Shown here piece after piece: positions 46,201-54,414 of a stretch of 64,000 nt of DNA (within the stretch, counting starts at the first letter, position 1; the number at the start of each line of letters is the position of its first letter). The notes beneath the pieces are model-generated. The model was not told where the DNA came from. It saw only the letters and a program-made list of their open reading frames with translations, and ran no database searches. Source of the stretch: Planctomycetales bacterium (lineage in GTDB: Bacteria; Planctomycetota; Planctomycetia; Planctomycetales; Planctomycetaceae); assembly GCA_028285345.1 (NCBI GenBank), contig JANQPT010000029.1, positions 121,523 to 185,522 of the forward strand. Reading direction: 5' to 3'. A program made the translations under genes and the position numbers.

Positions 46201-46612
46201 CGGTCAATCTCGGATTCACCCAAGCCTCGATGGTGATCGAGTCGCCCACATCAAAATCGAGCAGGCTCTCCTCACCGGTATCCTCGATGCGGATATAACT
46301 GTTCTTCGCCGAGAATCCGACCGCGCGGTTGTGTTCGCCGAAAAGTGGAAATGACGGCGATTCCGGACCCAAACGCTCCGTCAGAACGCGACCGACCACT
46401 GTGCCGTCAAAGCGAAATTCATTGGCGGCCAACTCGGCCCGATTGACAATCTTTGACTCCGCCGACTCGTTAAACCGCCAATACACGACGGGTTCATCCG
46501 CGAGGACAAGTTCTGGGTAATTCCCCGCCTCGCCTGCGAAGAGATCGGCCGACGCGCAGCACAATGTGAATGTGAGACAAGTCGTTAGAGCGATGCGGCA
46601 CAGGAAAGCCAT
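43226..46612 (-). CDS. LamG + DUF1549/DUF1553 (PSD1-type) secreted protein with CxxCH motif
   Basis: ATG 46612 with AAGGAT upstream gives 1128 aa and a signal peptide (LCRIALTTCLTFTLCCASAD). Residues about 45-290 form a LamG/concanavalin domain (ITIEAWVNPRLTGGHDYHYI, VGYIDGKPVKGVW). A PA14-like segment follows (IPDGQFQVEIFEG). DUF1549 begins near NSVDRFINARLAGEGIKP and contains the haem-type motif CARCH (TCARCHDAPFHDYQQKDLF). DUF1553 has RFAEVIVNRMWKRYLGRGLV and LNSHTYQRGQ. These planctomycete PSD1 proteins are thought to help degrade polysaccharides. Gene order with DUF1501 downstream is typical. The two N-terminal modules are less so. Confidence 0.88.
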   Translation of the reverse strand: MAFLCRIALTTCLTFTLCCASADLFAGEAGNYPELVLADEPVVYWRFNESAESKIVNRAELAANEFRFDGTVVGRVLTERLGPESPSFPLFGEHNRAVGFSAKNSYIRIEDTGEESLLDFDVGDSITIEAWVNPRLTGGHDYHYIIGKGRTQNSGFAADNQNWALRLKSPAGQLSFLFRSRGEGGDWHRWTSRAGIGGEDGWHHVAVSYTFGKKDSLVGYIDGKPVKGVWDKAGATDRAPIVDNDEIRIGSTYHGAAAFGGELDEVAVYRKILPPERIGARYEYDSPGLRPINWDEIPDGQFQVEIFEGLPDRRSWDFRPPRYIESYATDTLAFVAVPNKYNQRGIQIDRSNPFLIRAAGTIHLPEGSQQILLRARNAARLYLDGEKIAETDFHSIPSSGHGRVVDVDTDLAPNIRPRHRGETEAVAQVQGDGERHQFHFEMIVGGQRHRPEMGETSVSVAAPGEDFRLMSESQEYLLTDAGWTAFAHRQRAELISLNSVRRREAGAKEAEHWKQRHAAAAEVVKQSEPPKIPAVADESAVRNSVDRFINARLAGEGIKPAELVDDEAFLRRVTLDLIGTIPTEAQIAEFQADQQPGRRSRAIDRLLNDPGWADNWMGYWQDVLAENPALVKPKLNNSGPFRWWLYESFLDNKPFDRFATELIRMEGSRRYGGPAGFAVATQNDVPMAAKAQILGRAFLGLNMTCARCHDAPFHDYQQKDLFSLAAMLRRQPLRVPKTSSIPGGDEVVSSMIVEVTLKPGSLVAPRWTFSDVVSTKVLARETATAADSRERLASLLTSPHNSRFAEVIVNRMWKRYLGRGLVEPVDDWHQAEPSHPGLLQYLAREFVLHGYDLKHLARLILNSHTYQRGQPAGESDERHQELFAASHVRRMTAEQVVDSMFAAAGKQFNAGQLCLDPDGAMKLDTAINLGVPTRAWEFSSLSNERDRPSLALPFAQPFVTTLETFGWRSSRQNPLTDRDVEPTVRQPAVIANGILSRRVTRLSDDSGFTALALEEQPLPRLVDRVYLRLLSRRPSADERETFVELLKEGYDRRITEPPQSTEKPKRLPLGLVSWSNHLSERANAIKIELQRAVEQGDPPTAGLDSDWRERLEDMLWALINSPEFVYLP

Positions 46613-46720
46613 CCAGGAGATCCTTTGTTTCAACTCACGAGTCAATCAATCCCTGCAAGTTCAGTATACATGATTGGAGGGCTTGGGGACATGGCTGGTC
46701 GGCGGAGCGGACCCGGCGGT

Positions 46721-47824
46721 TCAACTGGCCAGAATCTCGCCCAACTCGACGACGCGGTTCTCTTTTGCGGCCGCGAAAGTTGCCTCGACCAATGCCATTG
46801 TGTGCAGGTTGTCGCGCCCGGATATCGTCGGTTCACTCTGATGCTTGAGCGCGGTGAGCAGTTCGCCCATCGTGCCGCGAAAAGCGTCCGGAAACCAGAC
46901 TCGGTCCCAGCGGGGGCTGATCCATTCGTTGCCGGCGCTCGTCGTGAAGTCGAGCGTGCTGGGAGTCCGCTCGGGATAACTTGGCCAGCCGATCGTGCCC
47001 CGTGCAAGTCCGTCTGTCCCCTCGACCCGCCAACGAATGCCGATATCGGCGGCGCTTCCTTCGCGGGCCGGACCGGTCCAAACATCGTCCCAAGCGGAGG
47101 CGCGGCAACCTGACTCGAACTCCAAAATGTAGAGGTTGATCCCGTCTCTGTGCGAAAACGTCGTACGAGGATCGGGCCGCGTGCTGGCCATGACCCTGAC
47201 AGGATCGCCGAACCAATAGCGAAATGTGTCCAGATGGTGAATCGACATCACATACGTCGACAGCGAGTGCAATTCTTCGCTCCACGGCATCCAGTGGGGA
47301 ATTGCGCGCATTTCGATCGTGCCCAACACCGGCTCGCCCAGCAGCCCCCGAGTGAGCAAATCTTTGCAGGCCCGGACCGATTGATCGTGCCGCATGTTTT
47401 GATTGACCGCCAGGGTGATGCCGGCATCGTCGCAGAGTCGGACAATCTCGCAGGCCTCCGCGTAACTCATCGCGAGCGGCTTTTGCGCCAGAATCCCCCG
47501 CACATGGTCCGCATGCCGAACGACCTCCTTGATGATCGGCAACTGGTGTTGAGGAGGGACGGCGATGTCAACCACCGCAATCTGCGGATCCTGTAACAGC
47601 GCTTGGTAATCGGGATACACACAGTCGATCCCGCACAGTTCCGCAACTTCACGCGCGCGGGATTCGGAACGTGAGGCGATTCCCGCAACGTGGAAGCCGG
47701 CTTCCTGGTAGGCGGGCAAATGGCAGTCCCGCACGATAAACCCCGCCCCAATGATGCCGATCGGCCATTCGTCGAGGCCGCTCTGAAGTGGGTATTCGTA
47801 TTCTAAAGGGGGCTGCAGGTTCAT
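46721..47824 (-). CDS. Gfo/Idh/MocA family oxidoreductase
   Basis: The 367-aa protein begins with a Rossmann fold ([18 protein letters not shown]) and continues with the Gfo/Idh/MocA signatures: [39 protein letters not shown] (the catalytic lysine in QKPL), [16 protein letters not shown], and [12 protein letters not shown]. These enzymes oxidise or reduce sugars, inositols and related compounds with NAD(P). ATG 47824 fits. It is 108 bp upstream of the LamG-PSD1 gene in the same direction and may share its transcript, linking it to glycan breakdown. The substrate is not predictable from this reading. Confidence 0.9.
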   Translation of the reverse strand: MNLQPPLEYEYPLQSGLDEWPIGIIGAGFIVRDCHLPAYQEAGFHVAGIASRSESRAREVAELCGIDCVYPDYQALLQDPQIAVVDIAVPPQHQLPIIKEVVRHADHVRGILAQKPLAMSYAEACEIVRLCDDAGITLAVNQNMRHDQSVRACKDLLTRGLLGEPVLGTIEMRAIPHWMPWSEELHSLSTYVMSIHHLDTFRYWFGDPVRVMASTRPDPRTTFSHRDGINLYILEFESGCRASAWDDVWTGPAREGSAADIGIRWRVEGTDGLARGTIGWPSYPERTPSTLDFTTSAGNEWISPRWDRVWFPDAFRGTMGELLTALKHQSEPTISGRDNLHTMALVEATFAAAKENRVVELGEILAS

Positions 47825-47852
47825 TTTAGCGTCATGGTTCTTTGCACTGGTG

Positions 47853-47934
47853 CGCGAAGCTCGACTTCGCGTGACAGGGGCTTTCCGCTCCGATCGCGGT
47901 GCCGCCGCAAATTCACTCGAAGCGGAGCTTCGAG
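47853..47934. repeat. two REP-like palindromes
   Basis: At 47853-47871 CGCGAAG and CTTCGCG are perfect arms around CTCGA. At 47916-47934 CTCGAAGC and GCTTCGAG flank GGA. Both contain the cgaag/cttcg core also present at 3872-3888, so they belong to the same dispersed family. Confidence 0.5.
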
Positions 47935-47948
47935 AAACTGCGCTCCCA

Positions 47949-48875
47949 TCAAGTCGATTCGTCCGGTTTTCTGAGGAACACGCGGTCGTAGCCGGGTACG
48001 GGAATCGTGAAGCCCAGCCGTGAGATTCGCAGCATGTCAGCCAGGCGAATCAGCGGCCTGAACTGCAAATAGCCGAAGAACTTGTCGAAGGTCATGTATT
48101 GGACGTCGCGTTTCGCTTGCGCGAGCGCGAATCCCTGTTTGAGGTGGTAATCGATGAATGCCTGTCGCGGGAATAGCCCCAAGATTGGCGGCCGATAAAT
48201 CCAATACCGCTGCCCCATGAGCCGCTCCGGAAAACTGTTGAGCCAGACGTGGTTCACGACGTACAGACCGCCGGGATTGAGCAGCGAGAAGGCGCGACGG
48301 GCGACGTCCAACGGGCGGAGGAAATTGTTGATCGCGCCGTACAGCAAGATGACGTCGAACGTCTCGTCGCCGAAATCGTGCGTCAAGAAGTCATCATGAA
48401 TCAAATCAATCCCGTACCGTTGTTTGGCGCCCTCGACCATCGTCTCTGAGAAATCGATGCCTTGTGCGTCATGCCCTTTTGTCTGCGCCAAGTTGACCAG
48501 CGTGCCGTACCCGCAGGCGACTTTCAGCAGACGTAACTTCTTTCCCTTGGGAAACAACGCCTCGATTTCCTTGAGTCGCTTGCGAGCGTTAGCTTGCCGC
48601 GTCGCCTCTTCCGCATCGTAGTCACGGTAGCCCGTCAGCTCATCGCCGGTCGACGTGCAGTTGAAGAAATTCTGCGAATGATAAAAGGCCTGCATCGACG
48701 CCTGATCCGGCATCGGATTTTGATAGGCGGTCCCACAATTGTCGCAGGTCACATAGTGCAATTCGCCCTGTTTAAACTTGGAAATCGTGTAGCGTTCCTT
48801 GCTCTTTGTTTCGCCGCACAGGTTGCACTCGGTGGGGACAAAATGGAACGTATTGACTTCAATTTGAGCCGTCAT
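47949..48875 (-). CDS. class I SAM-dependent methyltransferase with N-terminal zinc ribbon-like motif
   Basis: The 308-aa protein has four cysteines near its N-terminus in two CxxC pairs (ECNLCGET and [12 protein letters not shown]), suggesting a zinc ribbon. The methyltransferase core follows: [20 protein letters not shown] is motif [17 protein letters not shown] is the acidic loop, [15 protein letters not shown] motif [19 protein letters not shown] motif III. The layout resembles methyltransferases acting on sugars or small glycan precursors, consistent with the sulfotransferase, GT2, epimerase and aminotransferase genes across the divergent gap. ATG 48875 is clear. Confidence 0.87.
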   Translation of the reverse strand: MTAQIEVNTFHFVPTECNLCGETKSKERYTISKFKQGELHYVTCDNCGTAYQNPMPDQASMQAFYHSQNFFNCTSTGDELTGYRDYDAEEATRQANARKRLKEIEALFPKGKKLRLLKVACGYGTLVNLAQTKGHDAQGIDFSETMVEGAKQRYGIDLIHDDFLTHDFGDETFDVILLYGAINNFLRPLDVARRAFSLLNPGGLYVVNHVWLNSFPERLMGQRYWIYRPPILGLFPRQAFIDYHLKQGFALAQAKRDVQYMTFDKFFGYLQFRPLIRLADMLRISRLGFTIPVPGYDRVFLRKPDEST

Positions 48876-48951
48876 AGACGCGATCGGAATTCTTTAAAGC
48901 CAGAAATGGTCGGTCGTGACAAAACCGGGATTTTACGATAAGCTGACGCTA

Positions 48952-49713
48952 ATGTACATCATTTCAGGAATGCATCGATCGGGGACTTCCCTGGTGGCGC
49001 AGTTGTTTCATCAAGCGGGCGCCGACATGGGAGATCCCGGCACGTTCTACCGTGCCGACCGCCACAATCCGGACGGTTATTTCGAGCAACCCGACATTCA
49101 CGACATCAATTTCCCGCTGATTCACGGTCCCTGGGGCCGCTTGGCTTATTTTTGGCTGCCGAACGAGTCAACGATCCGGCGGCGGGGACGACGGATGCAA
49201 TCCCAGATTCAACACGTGGCCGCCAAATATCGCGACAAAGTAGTTAAAGAGACCCGTTTCTGCCTCACGCTGCCTGCATGGCTTGAGGCGGGTACCGCAG
49301 TGGAGGGCATTCTGGTCTGCCTCCGCGAACCGCAGGCGGTCGCGCAGTCGTTGCGAAAGCGCAACAAAGCAACGCTGCGACACGGATTGAACCTGTGGCA
49401 GACTCACAATCAGCGACTGCTGGCCTCTGCCGGCCAAATTCCGCTCCGATTCATCTCTTTTGCCCGGTTGTTGGATCCGAGGTACTTCGAGGAGGAAGTC
49501 AGATCGGCGTTCAACTTTTTCCAGATCGAAGTTCCGCCTGAGCAGATTCGCGAGCTGGGCGAGAACGTCGTGAAGCCCGACTGGAATCACGCGCGCGCGG
49601 AAACTCCCAACTACCCGCCGGCAGTCGCTGCCTTGTGGGACGAATTGTCGCGACGCCACGCAGCACAGTCCTCGTCGGATCGTCCAACTGTTGATCGTCA
49701 GCCCTGCTCATGA
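48952..49713 (+). CDS. sulfotransferase-family protein
   Basis: The 253-aa product begins MYIISGMHRSGTSLVAQLFH, the PAPS 5'-phosphosulfate loop, and continues VEGILVCLREPQAVAQSLRK, the 3'-phosphate loop. ATG 48952 is chosen because this loop is at the normal distance; GTG 48916 adds 12 unneeded residues. Bacterial members sulfate surface or secreted carbohydrates. The stop overlaps the GT2 gene start by 4 bp (49710-49713), so the two are translationally coupled in a glycan-modification operon. Confidence 0.85.
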   Translation: MYIISGMHRSGTSLVAQLFHQAGADMGDPGTFYRADRHNPDGYFEQPDIHDINFPLIHGPWGRLAYFWLPNESTIRRRGRRMQSQIQHVAAKYRDKVVKETRFCLTLPAWLEAGTAVEGILVCLREPQAVAQSLRKRNKATLRHGLNLWQTHNQRLLASAGQIPLRFISFARLLDPRYFEEEVRSAFNFFQIEVPPEQIRELGENVVKPDWNHARAETPNYPPAVAALWDELSRRHAAQSSSDRPTVDRQPCS

Positions 49714-50762
49714 ATGCTTCACCGTCACCCGTACCAGCCGCCGCTGACGAACCACGTGCCGCGATTGAGCGTGTGAGCGTGTTGGTGCCGGTTTATAACA
49801 GCCAAACGACGATCGGGCGGTTGGTCGACGTTGTTGCCGAGACGCTGACTCCACACTATCCGGAAGTAGAAGTCGTATTAGTGAACGACGGCAGCCCGGA
49901 CGACAGCCATAGCGTGATCTTGCAGGCCATCGAGCGGCATCCCGGCTTGATTACCTATGTACGGCTAGCGCGGAATTTCGGCGAACATAACGCCGTGATG
50001 TGCGGCCTGCGGCACGTCACGGGTGACTGCGTGGTCATCATCGACGACGATTTTCAGAATCCGCCCGATCAAATCCTGGTGCTCGTTGAGAAGCTTCGCG
50101 AGGGCTACGACGTCGTCTTCAGTTATTATGAGAATAAACGGCATTCCTGGTTCCGCAATCTGGGGAGTTCGTTCAACGATTTGGTGGCGACTTGGATGTT
50201 GCGCAAGCCGCGCGGCTTATATCTCTCCAGTTTCAAGGCACTCAATCGTTTTTTGATCGACGCGGTGACAGTCTACGACGGACCGTATCCCTACCTGGAC
50301 GGGTTGGTGCTGCGATCGACATCGTCGATCGGACAGGTCCTTTGCGACCACCGCGAGCGTGAGGAAGGCGAATCGAACTACACGTTGGCGAGGCTGCTGC
50401 GGTTGTGGCTCAACATGTTTACGGGGTTTTCAATTCTGCCCCTGCGTGTGGCATCGTTCCTGGGATTTGTGATGTCGGCGGTTGGGTTTGCGATGGCCCT
50501 GTTCTTCATCATTTCCTGGGCGGTGGGGGGAATCCTCAAGTCGGACGCGATTCCTCCCGGCTGGGCGTCGCTGATTGTATCGATTACGATCTTCGCCGGA
50601 CTTCAATTGTCCGTGTTGGGCGTGCTGGGCGAGTATCTGGGCCGCGTGTTTCAAGTACTCAACCGCGCGCCGCAATTTGTCGTCCGCGAGGTCTACTCCA
50701 CCCGAGAATCCGCTGCTGAACCTTCGACCGAGAACGTAATTGAGCATGCCCACCATGACTGA
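49710..50762 (+). CDS. glycosyltransferase family 2, polyprenyl-phosphate type
   Basis: The 350-aa protein has a GT2 domain (VSVLVPVYNSQTTIGRLVDV, VVLVNDGSPDD, the DxD region VVIIDDDFQNPPDQ) and two C-terminal membrane helices (VASFLGFVMSAVGFAMALFF and WASLIVSITIFAGLQLSVLG). This is the ArnC/DPM1-like layout: transfer of a sugar from NDP-sugar to a polyprenyl phosphate at the inner membrane. It starts inside the sulfotransferase stop and runs into the epimerase gene, so three to four genes are coupled. The product is likely the lipid-linked donor for a surface glycan. Confidence 0.9.
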   Translation: MNASPSPVPAAADEPRAAIERVSVLVPVYNSQTTIGRLVDVVAETLTPHYPEVEVVLVNDGSPDDSHSVILQAIERHPGLITYVRLARNFGEHNAVMCGLRHVTGDCVVIIDDDFQNPPDQILVLVEKLREGYDVVFSYYENKRHSWFRNLGSSFNDLVATWMLRKPRGLYLSSFKALNRFLIDAVTVYDGPYPYLDGLVLRSTSSIGQVLCDHREREEGESNYTLARLLRLWLNMFTGFSILPLRVASFLGFVMSAVGFAMALFFIISWAVGGILKSDAIPPGWASLIVSITIFAGLQLSVLGVLGEYLGRVFQVLNRAPQFVVREVYSTRESAAEPSTENVIEHAHHD

Positions 50763-51762
50763 ACCGGCGGAAGATTTTCGCGAACATTTTCAGGGCCGGC
50801 GGGTTTTAGTCACCGGCGGCCTGGGCTTCATCGGCTCGAACCTGGCGCAGCGGCTGGTCGATTGCGGCGCCGAGGTGACGCTGGTCGATTCGCTGATCCC
50901 CGAGTACGGCGGGAACACGTTTAATGTCAAAGGCTTCGAAGACGGGGTCTCGGTGAACATCGCCGACGTCCGCGACCCGCACAGCATGCGATACTTGATT
51001 CAGGATAAGGACTACCTGTTCAATCTCGCCGGGCAGACCAGCCATATGGACTCCATGTCCGATCCGTTTACCGATTTGGAGATCAACTGCCGCGCCCAAT
51101 TGTCGATTCTGGAAGCGTGCCGCAATTACAATTCCGACGTGCGGCTGGTCTTCGCCAGTACCCGTCAGTTGTACGGCAAGCCGGAACGGCTGCCGGTCGA
51201 TGAACATCACCTGCTACGGCCGGTCGACGTCAACGGCATCAATAAGATGGCGGGCGAGTGGTACCACATTCTGTACAACAATGTGTACGGTATTCCGGCG
51301 ACATCGCTGAGGCTGACGAATACCTATGGCCCGCGGATGCGGATCAAGGATGCCCGGCAGACGTTTTTGGGGATTTGGCTGAGACTGGTGCTGGAAGGCC
51401 GGCCGTTCGAAGTCTGGGGCGGTGAACAGCTGCGTGACTTCACTTACGTCGACGATGCGGTGGACGCGTTTTTGCTGGCGGCGATTCGGCCCCGCGCGGT
51501 GGGCGGGATATTCAACGTCGGCGGTGATGCGGTGGTCAGCCTTGAAGAACTGGCTGCGCTGTTGGTGGAAGCCAACGACGGCAACGGTGAATTCACCGTC
51601 CGCGAGTTCCCGGGCGACCGCAAGCGTATCGATATCGGTGACTATTACGCCGATGACGGCTTGATCCGCAAAATGCTCTCCTGGCAGCCGCGCGTTTCGC
51701 TGGTCGAGGGCTTGCGCCGCTCGCTCGCGTTCTATCGAGAACATCTGCCGAACTACCTGTAA
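50755..51762 (+). CDS. NAD-dependent epimerase/dehydratase-like SDR with altered catalytic Tyr
   Basis: The 335-aa protein has the extended-SDR Rossmann motif GGLGFIGSNLA, DSLIPEYGGNTF and LAGQTSHMDS. The Ser/Thr position is FASTRQLYG. The usual YxxxK reads NGINK in DVNGINKMAGEWYHILYN, so the Tyr is Asn. Downstream parts (FNVGGDAVVSLEELA, FPGDRKRIDIGDYYAD) look normal. Such proteins usually epimerise or dehydrate NDP-sugars, but the altered residue leaves activity in doubt. ATG 50755 lies inside the GT2 stop region; ATG 50746 also possible. Confidence 0.83.
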   Translation: MTEPAEDFREHFQGRRVLVTGGLGFIGSNLAQRLVDCGAEVTLVDSLIPEYGGNTFNVKGFEDGVSVNIADVRDPHSMRYLIQDKDYLFNLAGQTSHMDSMSDPFTDLEINCRAQLSILEACRNYNSDVRLVFASTRQLYGKPERLPVDEHHLLRPVDVNGINKMAGEWYHILYNNVYGIPATSLRLTNTYGPRMRIKDARQTFLGIWLRLVLEGRPFEVWGGEQLRDFTYVDDAVDAFLLAAIRPRAVGGIFNVGGDAVVSLEELAALLVEANDGNGEFTVREFPGDRKRIDIGDYYADDGLIRKMLSWQPRVSLVEGLRRSLAFYREHLPNYL

Positions 51763-51813
51763 CTGTCCCGCATAAGTCAGTCGTTGCTTTTCACTCATCG
51801 AGTTGCCGAAACT

Positions 51814-52932
51814 GTGATTCCCCAATCAAATCCCCTTGCTGGTTACCAAGAACGACAAGCGGAACTGGATGCCGCGCTGCTGCAGGTGATGCAGAGCGGC
51901 TGGTATATACTGGGTCGCGAGGTTGAGGAATTTGAGCGAGAATTTGCGGAGTTCACTGACCGGCGACAGGGGGTTGGGACCGCTTCGGGGACGGACGCCA
52001 TCGAACTCGCGCTGCGAGCCTGCGGCGTCGGCGCGGGCGATCTGGTGTTTACCGTTTCGCACACCGCGGTCGCGACGGTTGTCGGTATCGAGCGGAGCGG
52101 CGCGGAGGTTGCGGTCGTCGACATTGATCCGGAAACCTACACCATGTCGCCGACCTGCTTGGAGGAAACCATTGAGGCGGCCGCGCAGCAGGGCCATCGC
52201 GCTGCGGCGATTGTGCCGGTGCATCTGTACGGTCATCCGGCCGACATGCCGGAATTGCTGAAGATCGCCCGCAAACATCAATTAGTTGTCGTCGAAGACT
52301 GCGCTCAAGCTCATGGGGCGAGACTTGACGGGAAACTGGTCGGCACATGGGGCGACGCGGCCGTGTTCAGCTTTTATCCTACAAAGAATCTGGGGGCATT
52401 CGGCGACGGGGGACTCGTGGCGACTGACGACGATGCAATTGCCGAGCGCGCCCGTGAACTGCGGCAATACGGCTGGCGGGAGCGATTCATCAGCGCCGAA
52501 ACCGGGATGAACACTCGACTCGACGAGATCCAAGCTGCCCTGCTTCGGGTCCGTTTACGACATTTGGACAACGACAATCAGCGCCGCCGGCAGATTGCGG
52601 GGCGCTATGCAGCCGGTTTGGCCGAGAGTGAAGTTCAACTTCCCTCAGTGCGCCCCGGTGCCGAGCATGTCTACCACCAATTTGTCGTGCAGACGGAGCG
52701 GCGCGAGGAATTGCGTGAATTTCTCAAGTCTCGCGGGGTGGGGACGGCGCTCCACTACCCCTGCCCGGTCCACCAGCAGCCCGCTTATGCCGATCGGCTG
52801 TTCGGCTGTGAACGACTTCCGGTCACTGAGGCGATTCGCCCGCGGATCCTGAGCCTACCGATGTTTCCGCAGCTCTCCGACACCGAAGTTGCCACGGTCG
52901 TTGAAGCGATTCAGCAGTGGCCGCGGAACTGA
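51814..52932 (+). CDS. DegT/DnrJ/EryC1/StrS family aminotransferase
   Basis: The 372-aa protein is a PLP-dependent sugar aminotransferase: N-terminal QERQAELDAALLQVMQSGWY, GTASGTDAIELALRACGVGA, VVVEDCAQAHGARLDGKLVG and the PLP lysine in FSFYPTKNLGAFGDGG. These enzymes make amino sugars for surface glycans. GTG 51814 is the likely start; TTG 51784 gives ten extra residues with no ribosome site either. It follows the epimerase by about 50 bp in the same operon. Together with the sulfotransferase, GT2 and methyltransferase it suggests a sulfated, amino- and methyl-substituted surface glycan. Confidence 0.88.
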   Translation: MIPQSNPLAGYQERQAELDAALLQVMQSGWYILGREVEEFEREFAEFTDRRQGVGTASGTDAIELALRACGVGAGDLVFTVSHTAVATVVGIERSGAEVAVVDIDPETYTMSPTCLEETIEAAAQQGHRAAAIVPVHLYGHPADMPELLKIARKHQLVVVEDCAQAHGARLDGKLVGTWGDAAVFSFYPTKNLGAFGDGGLVATDDDAIAERARELRQYGWRERFISAETGMNTRLDEIQAALLRVRLRHLDNDNQRRRQIAGRYAAGLAESEVQLPSVRPGAEHVYHQFVVQTERREELREFLKSRGVGTALHYPCPVHQQPAYADRLFGCERLPVTEAIRPRILSLPMFPQLSDTEVATVVEAIQQWPRN

Positions 52933-53076
52933 TCCACAATCGCGCGCACAATGCGATCGCTGTGGACTTGTTTGAAAATCGCACTGTGTCGGATTACGGT
53001 GTTAGAACGAAGTGGCGCACCGGGTTTTGCTTTTAGCCGGGTTTCTTGTAACGACGTGCACAGTACGGAGCCGGAA

Positions 53077-54366
53077 ATGGGTCTTTTTGAGCGCAAGCGG
53101 TTTGTCTGGAATGAGCCTTGGTTTTTTCAACAGCGAATTCGAACAGCCACTGAATGGCTGAGAATCGCCCTGTTTTTGCTGCTCGCAGCGGCGGCAATCT
53201 TCGCAATCTTCTTCTGGGCGGCTCCCGCTGGCGGACCGTTGGACTGGCTAAGAAATCTCGGCATCAGCCTGGCCGCCCCGTTGGTTTTGTGGGTGTACAT
53301 GGATGGAGTCATCGCCCGGCGCCAGGCGGCCCTGTGGGATGACAAGCTCATCGTGAACACCGACAACGGCCGCTTCTCCTCATCTGATTCTTACAAACTG
53401 TTAGAAATTGCCGGCGCAAGGATCGTTTTGCCGGAGGAGAGTGAATGGCCCAGCGCCGTGTTATTCTTCTTCTACCAGAACGAACCACACGCAATCGGTA
53501 TTGAACGTGAGGTCAATCTGAAGCGGATGGCGAAGGCCTTGCATCAGGCCGGCGTGGAAGTCGATCTGGATGGCTGGCACCCCGATCATGAAAGCGCGAT
53601 CGAGAAGGAGTTTCGCTGGCAAGCCGACCCGGAATCGGTCTTGGACCGGGCGAGTCTCGACCCGCTTCCGCCCGGTACGCCGGGATTATTCTCAGTCGAC
53701 GCAATGGTGTTGTCCCTGTTTTACCAGCTTACGGCGCTGGTGCTCGCACTCGCGGCAATTGTCGGTTCCGTATACTACTGTTATCAGAACTGGAACATCC
53801 TCGATCCCGTCAACTTGATGGTAGCAATCGTGGTTTCGATCGGATCCCTGTATGTCGCGGGCTACATCACAGACCGGTTCGGCTTGGCGGCAGGTTCCAA
53901 AGTCTTAGTCCGCAGTGCGAAACGCCAAATCCTCAAGCGCGATGGACTAGAAATCGATCCGGGAGCCAACGAAATGGTGCCGGTCGCCATCATCGCCCGC
54001 AACCAATTCGGCAAGACCATCATGAAAATCCGCGAACAGGGATTCTTGCAGGCCGACACCGTCGGCCAACGAATGCTCTTCGAAGGTAAAAAGGAACGCT
54101 GGTGTATTCCCCTGCACGCGATCCGTTCGGTGGCGATTGAGGAGGTACACACCGGAACGCCAGGACAATCGACCACCGGGCAGATGAACTACTTCGTGAT
54201 CGTCAAATTCGACGCTGACGAAGACCAGGAGTTCGGCTTCCGCTACGACGACCGCGAATACGGCAAACACAACGAAATCACACGCGCCCAAGGGGCGATT
54301 CGACTTTACGAAGTGTTTGAGAGTGCGCTGACGCATGCGGAGACGACCAGCACTTCAATTCGTTAA
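53077..54366 (+). CDS. hypothetical multi-pass membrane protein, 429 aa
   Basis: I do not recognise the family. ATG 53077 with GGAG upstream is preferred over a longer frame to 52951. An N-terminal hairpin of two helices (IALFLLLAAAAIFAIFFWAA and LGISLAAPLVLWVYMDGVIA) precedes a soluble domain (about 100-190, KLLEIAGARIVLPEESEWPS); a second helix pair follows (LVLALAAIVGSVYYCYQ and LMVAIVVSIGSLYVAGYIT). The C-terminal 150 residues are soluble and carry no motif I can name. It could be a membrane-anchored PH-like or bPH-type protein, but this is speculation. It has its own ribosome site and no operon partner. Confidence 0.6.
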   Translation: MGLFERKRFVWNEPWFFQQRIRTATEWLRIALFLLLAAAAIFAIFFWAAPAGGPLDWLRNLGISLAAPLVLWVYMDGVIARRQAALWDDKLIVNTDNGRFSSSDSYKLLEIAGARIVLPEESEWPSAVLFFFYQNEPHAIGIEREVNLKRMAKALHQAGVEVDLDGWHPDHESAIEKEFRWQADPESVLDRASLDPLPPGTPGLFSVDAMVLSLFYQLTALVLALAAIVGSVYYCYQNWNILDPVNLMVAIVVSIGSLYVAGYITDRFGLAAGSKVLVRSAKRQILKRDGLEIDPGANEMVPVAIIARNQFGKTIMKIREQGFLQADTVGQRMLFEGKKERWCIPLHAIRSVAIEEVHTGTPGQSTTGQMNYFVIVKFDADEDQEFGFRYDDREYGKHNEITRAQGAIRLYEVFESALTHAETTSTSIR

Positions 54367-54414
54367 GTGCGAGCGTGCGCCGCCGTCGAGTCAGCCGCTT
54401 GATTCGGGATGATC

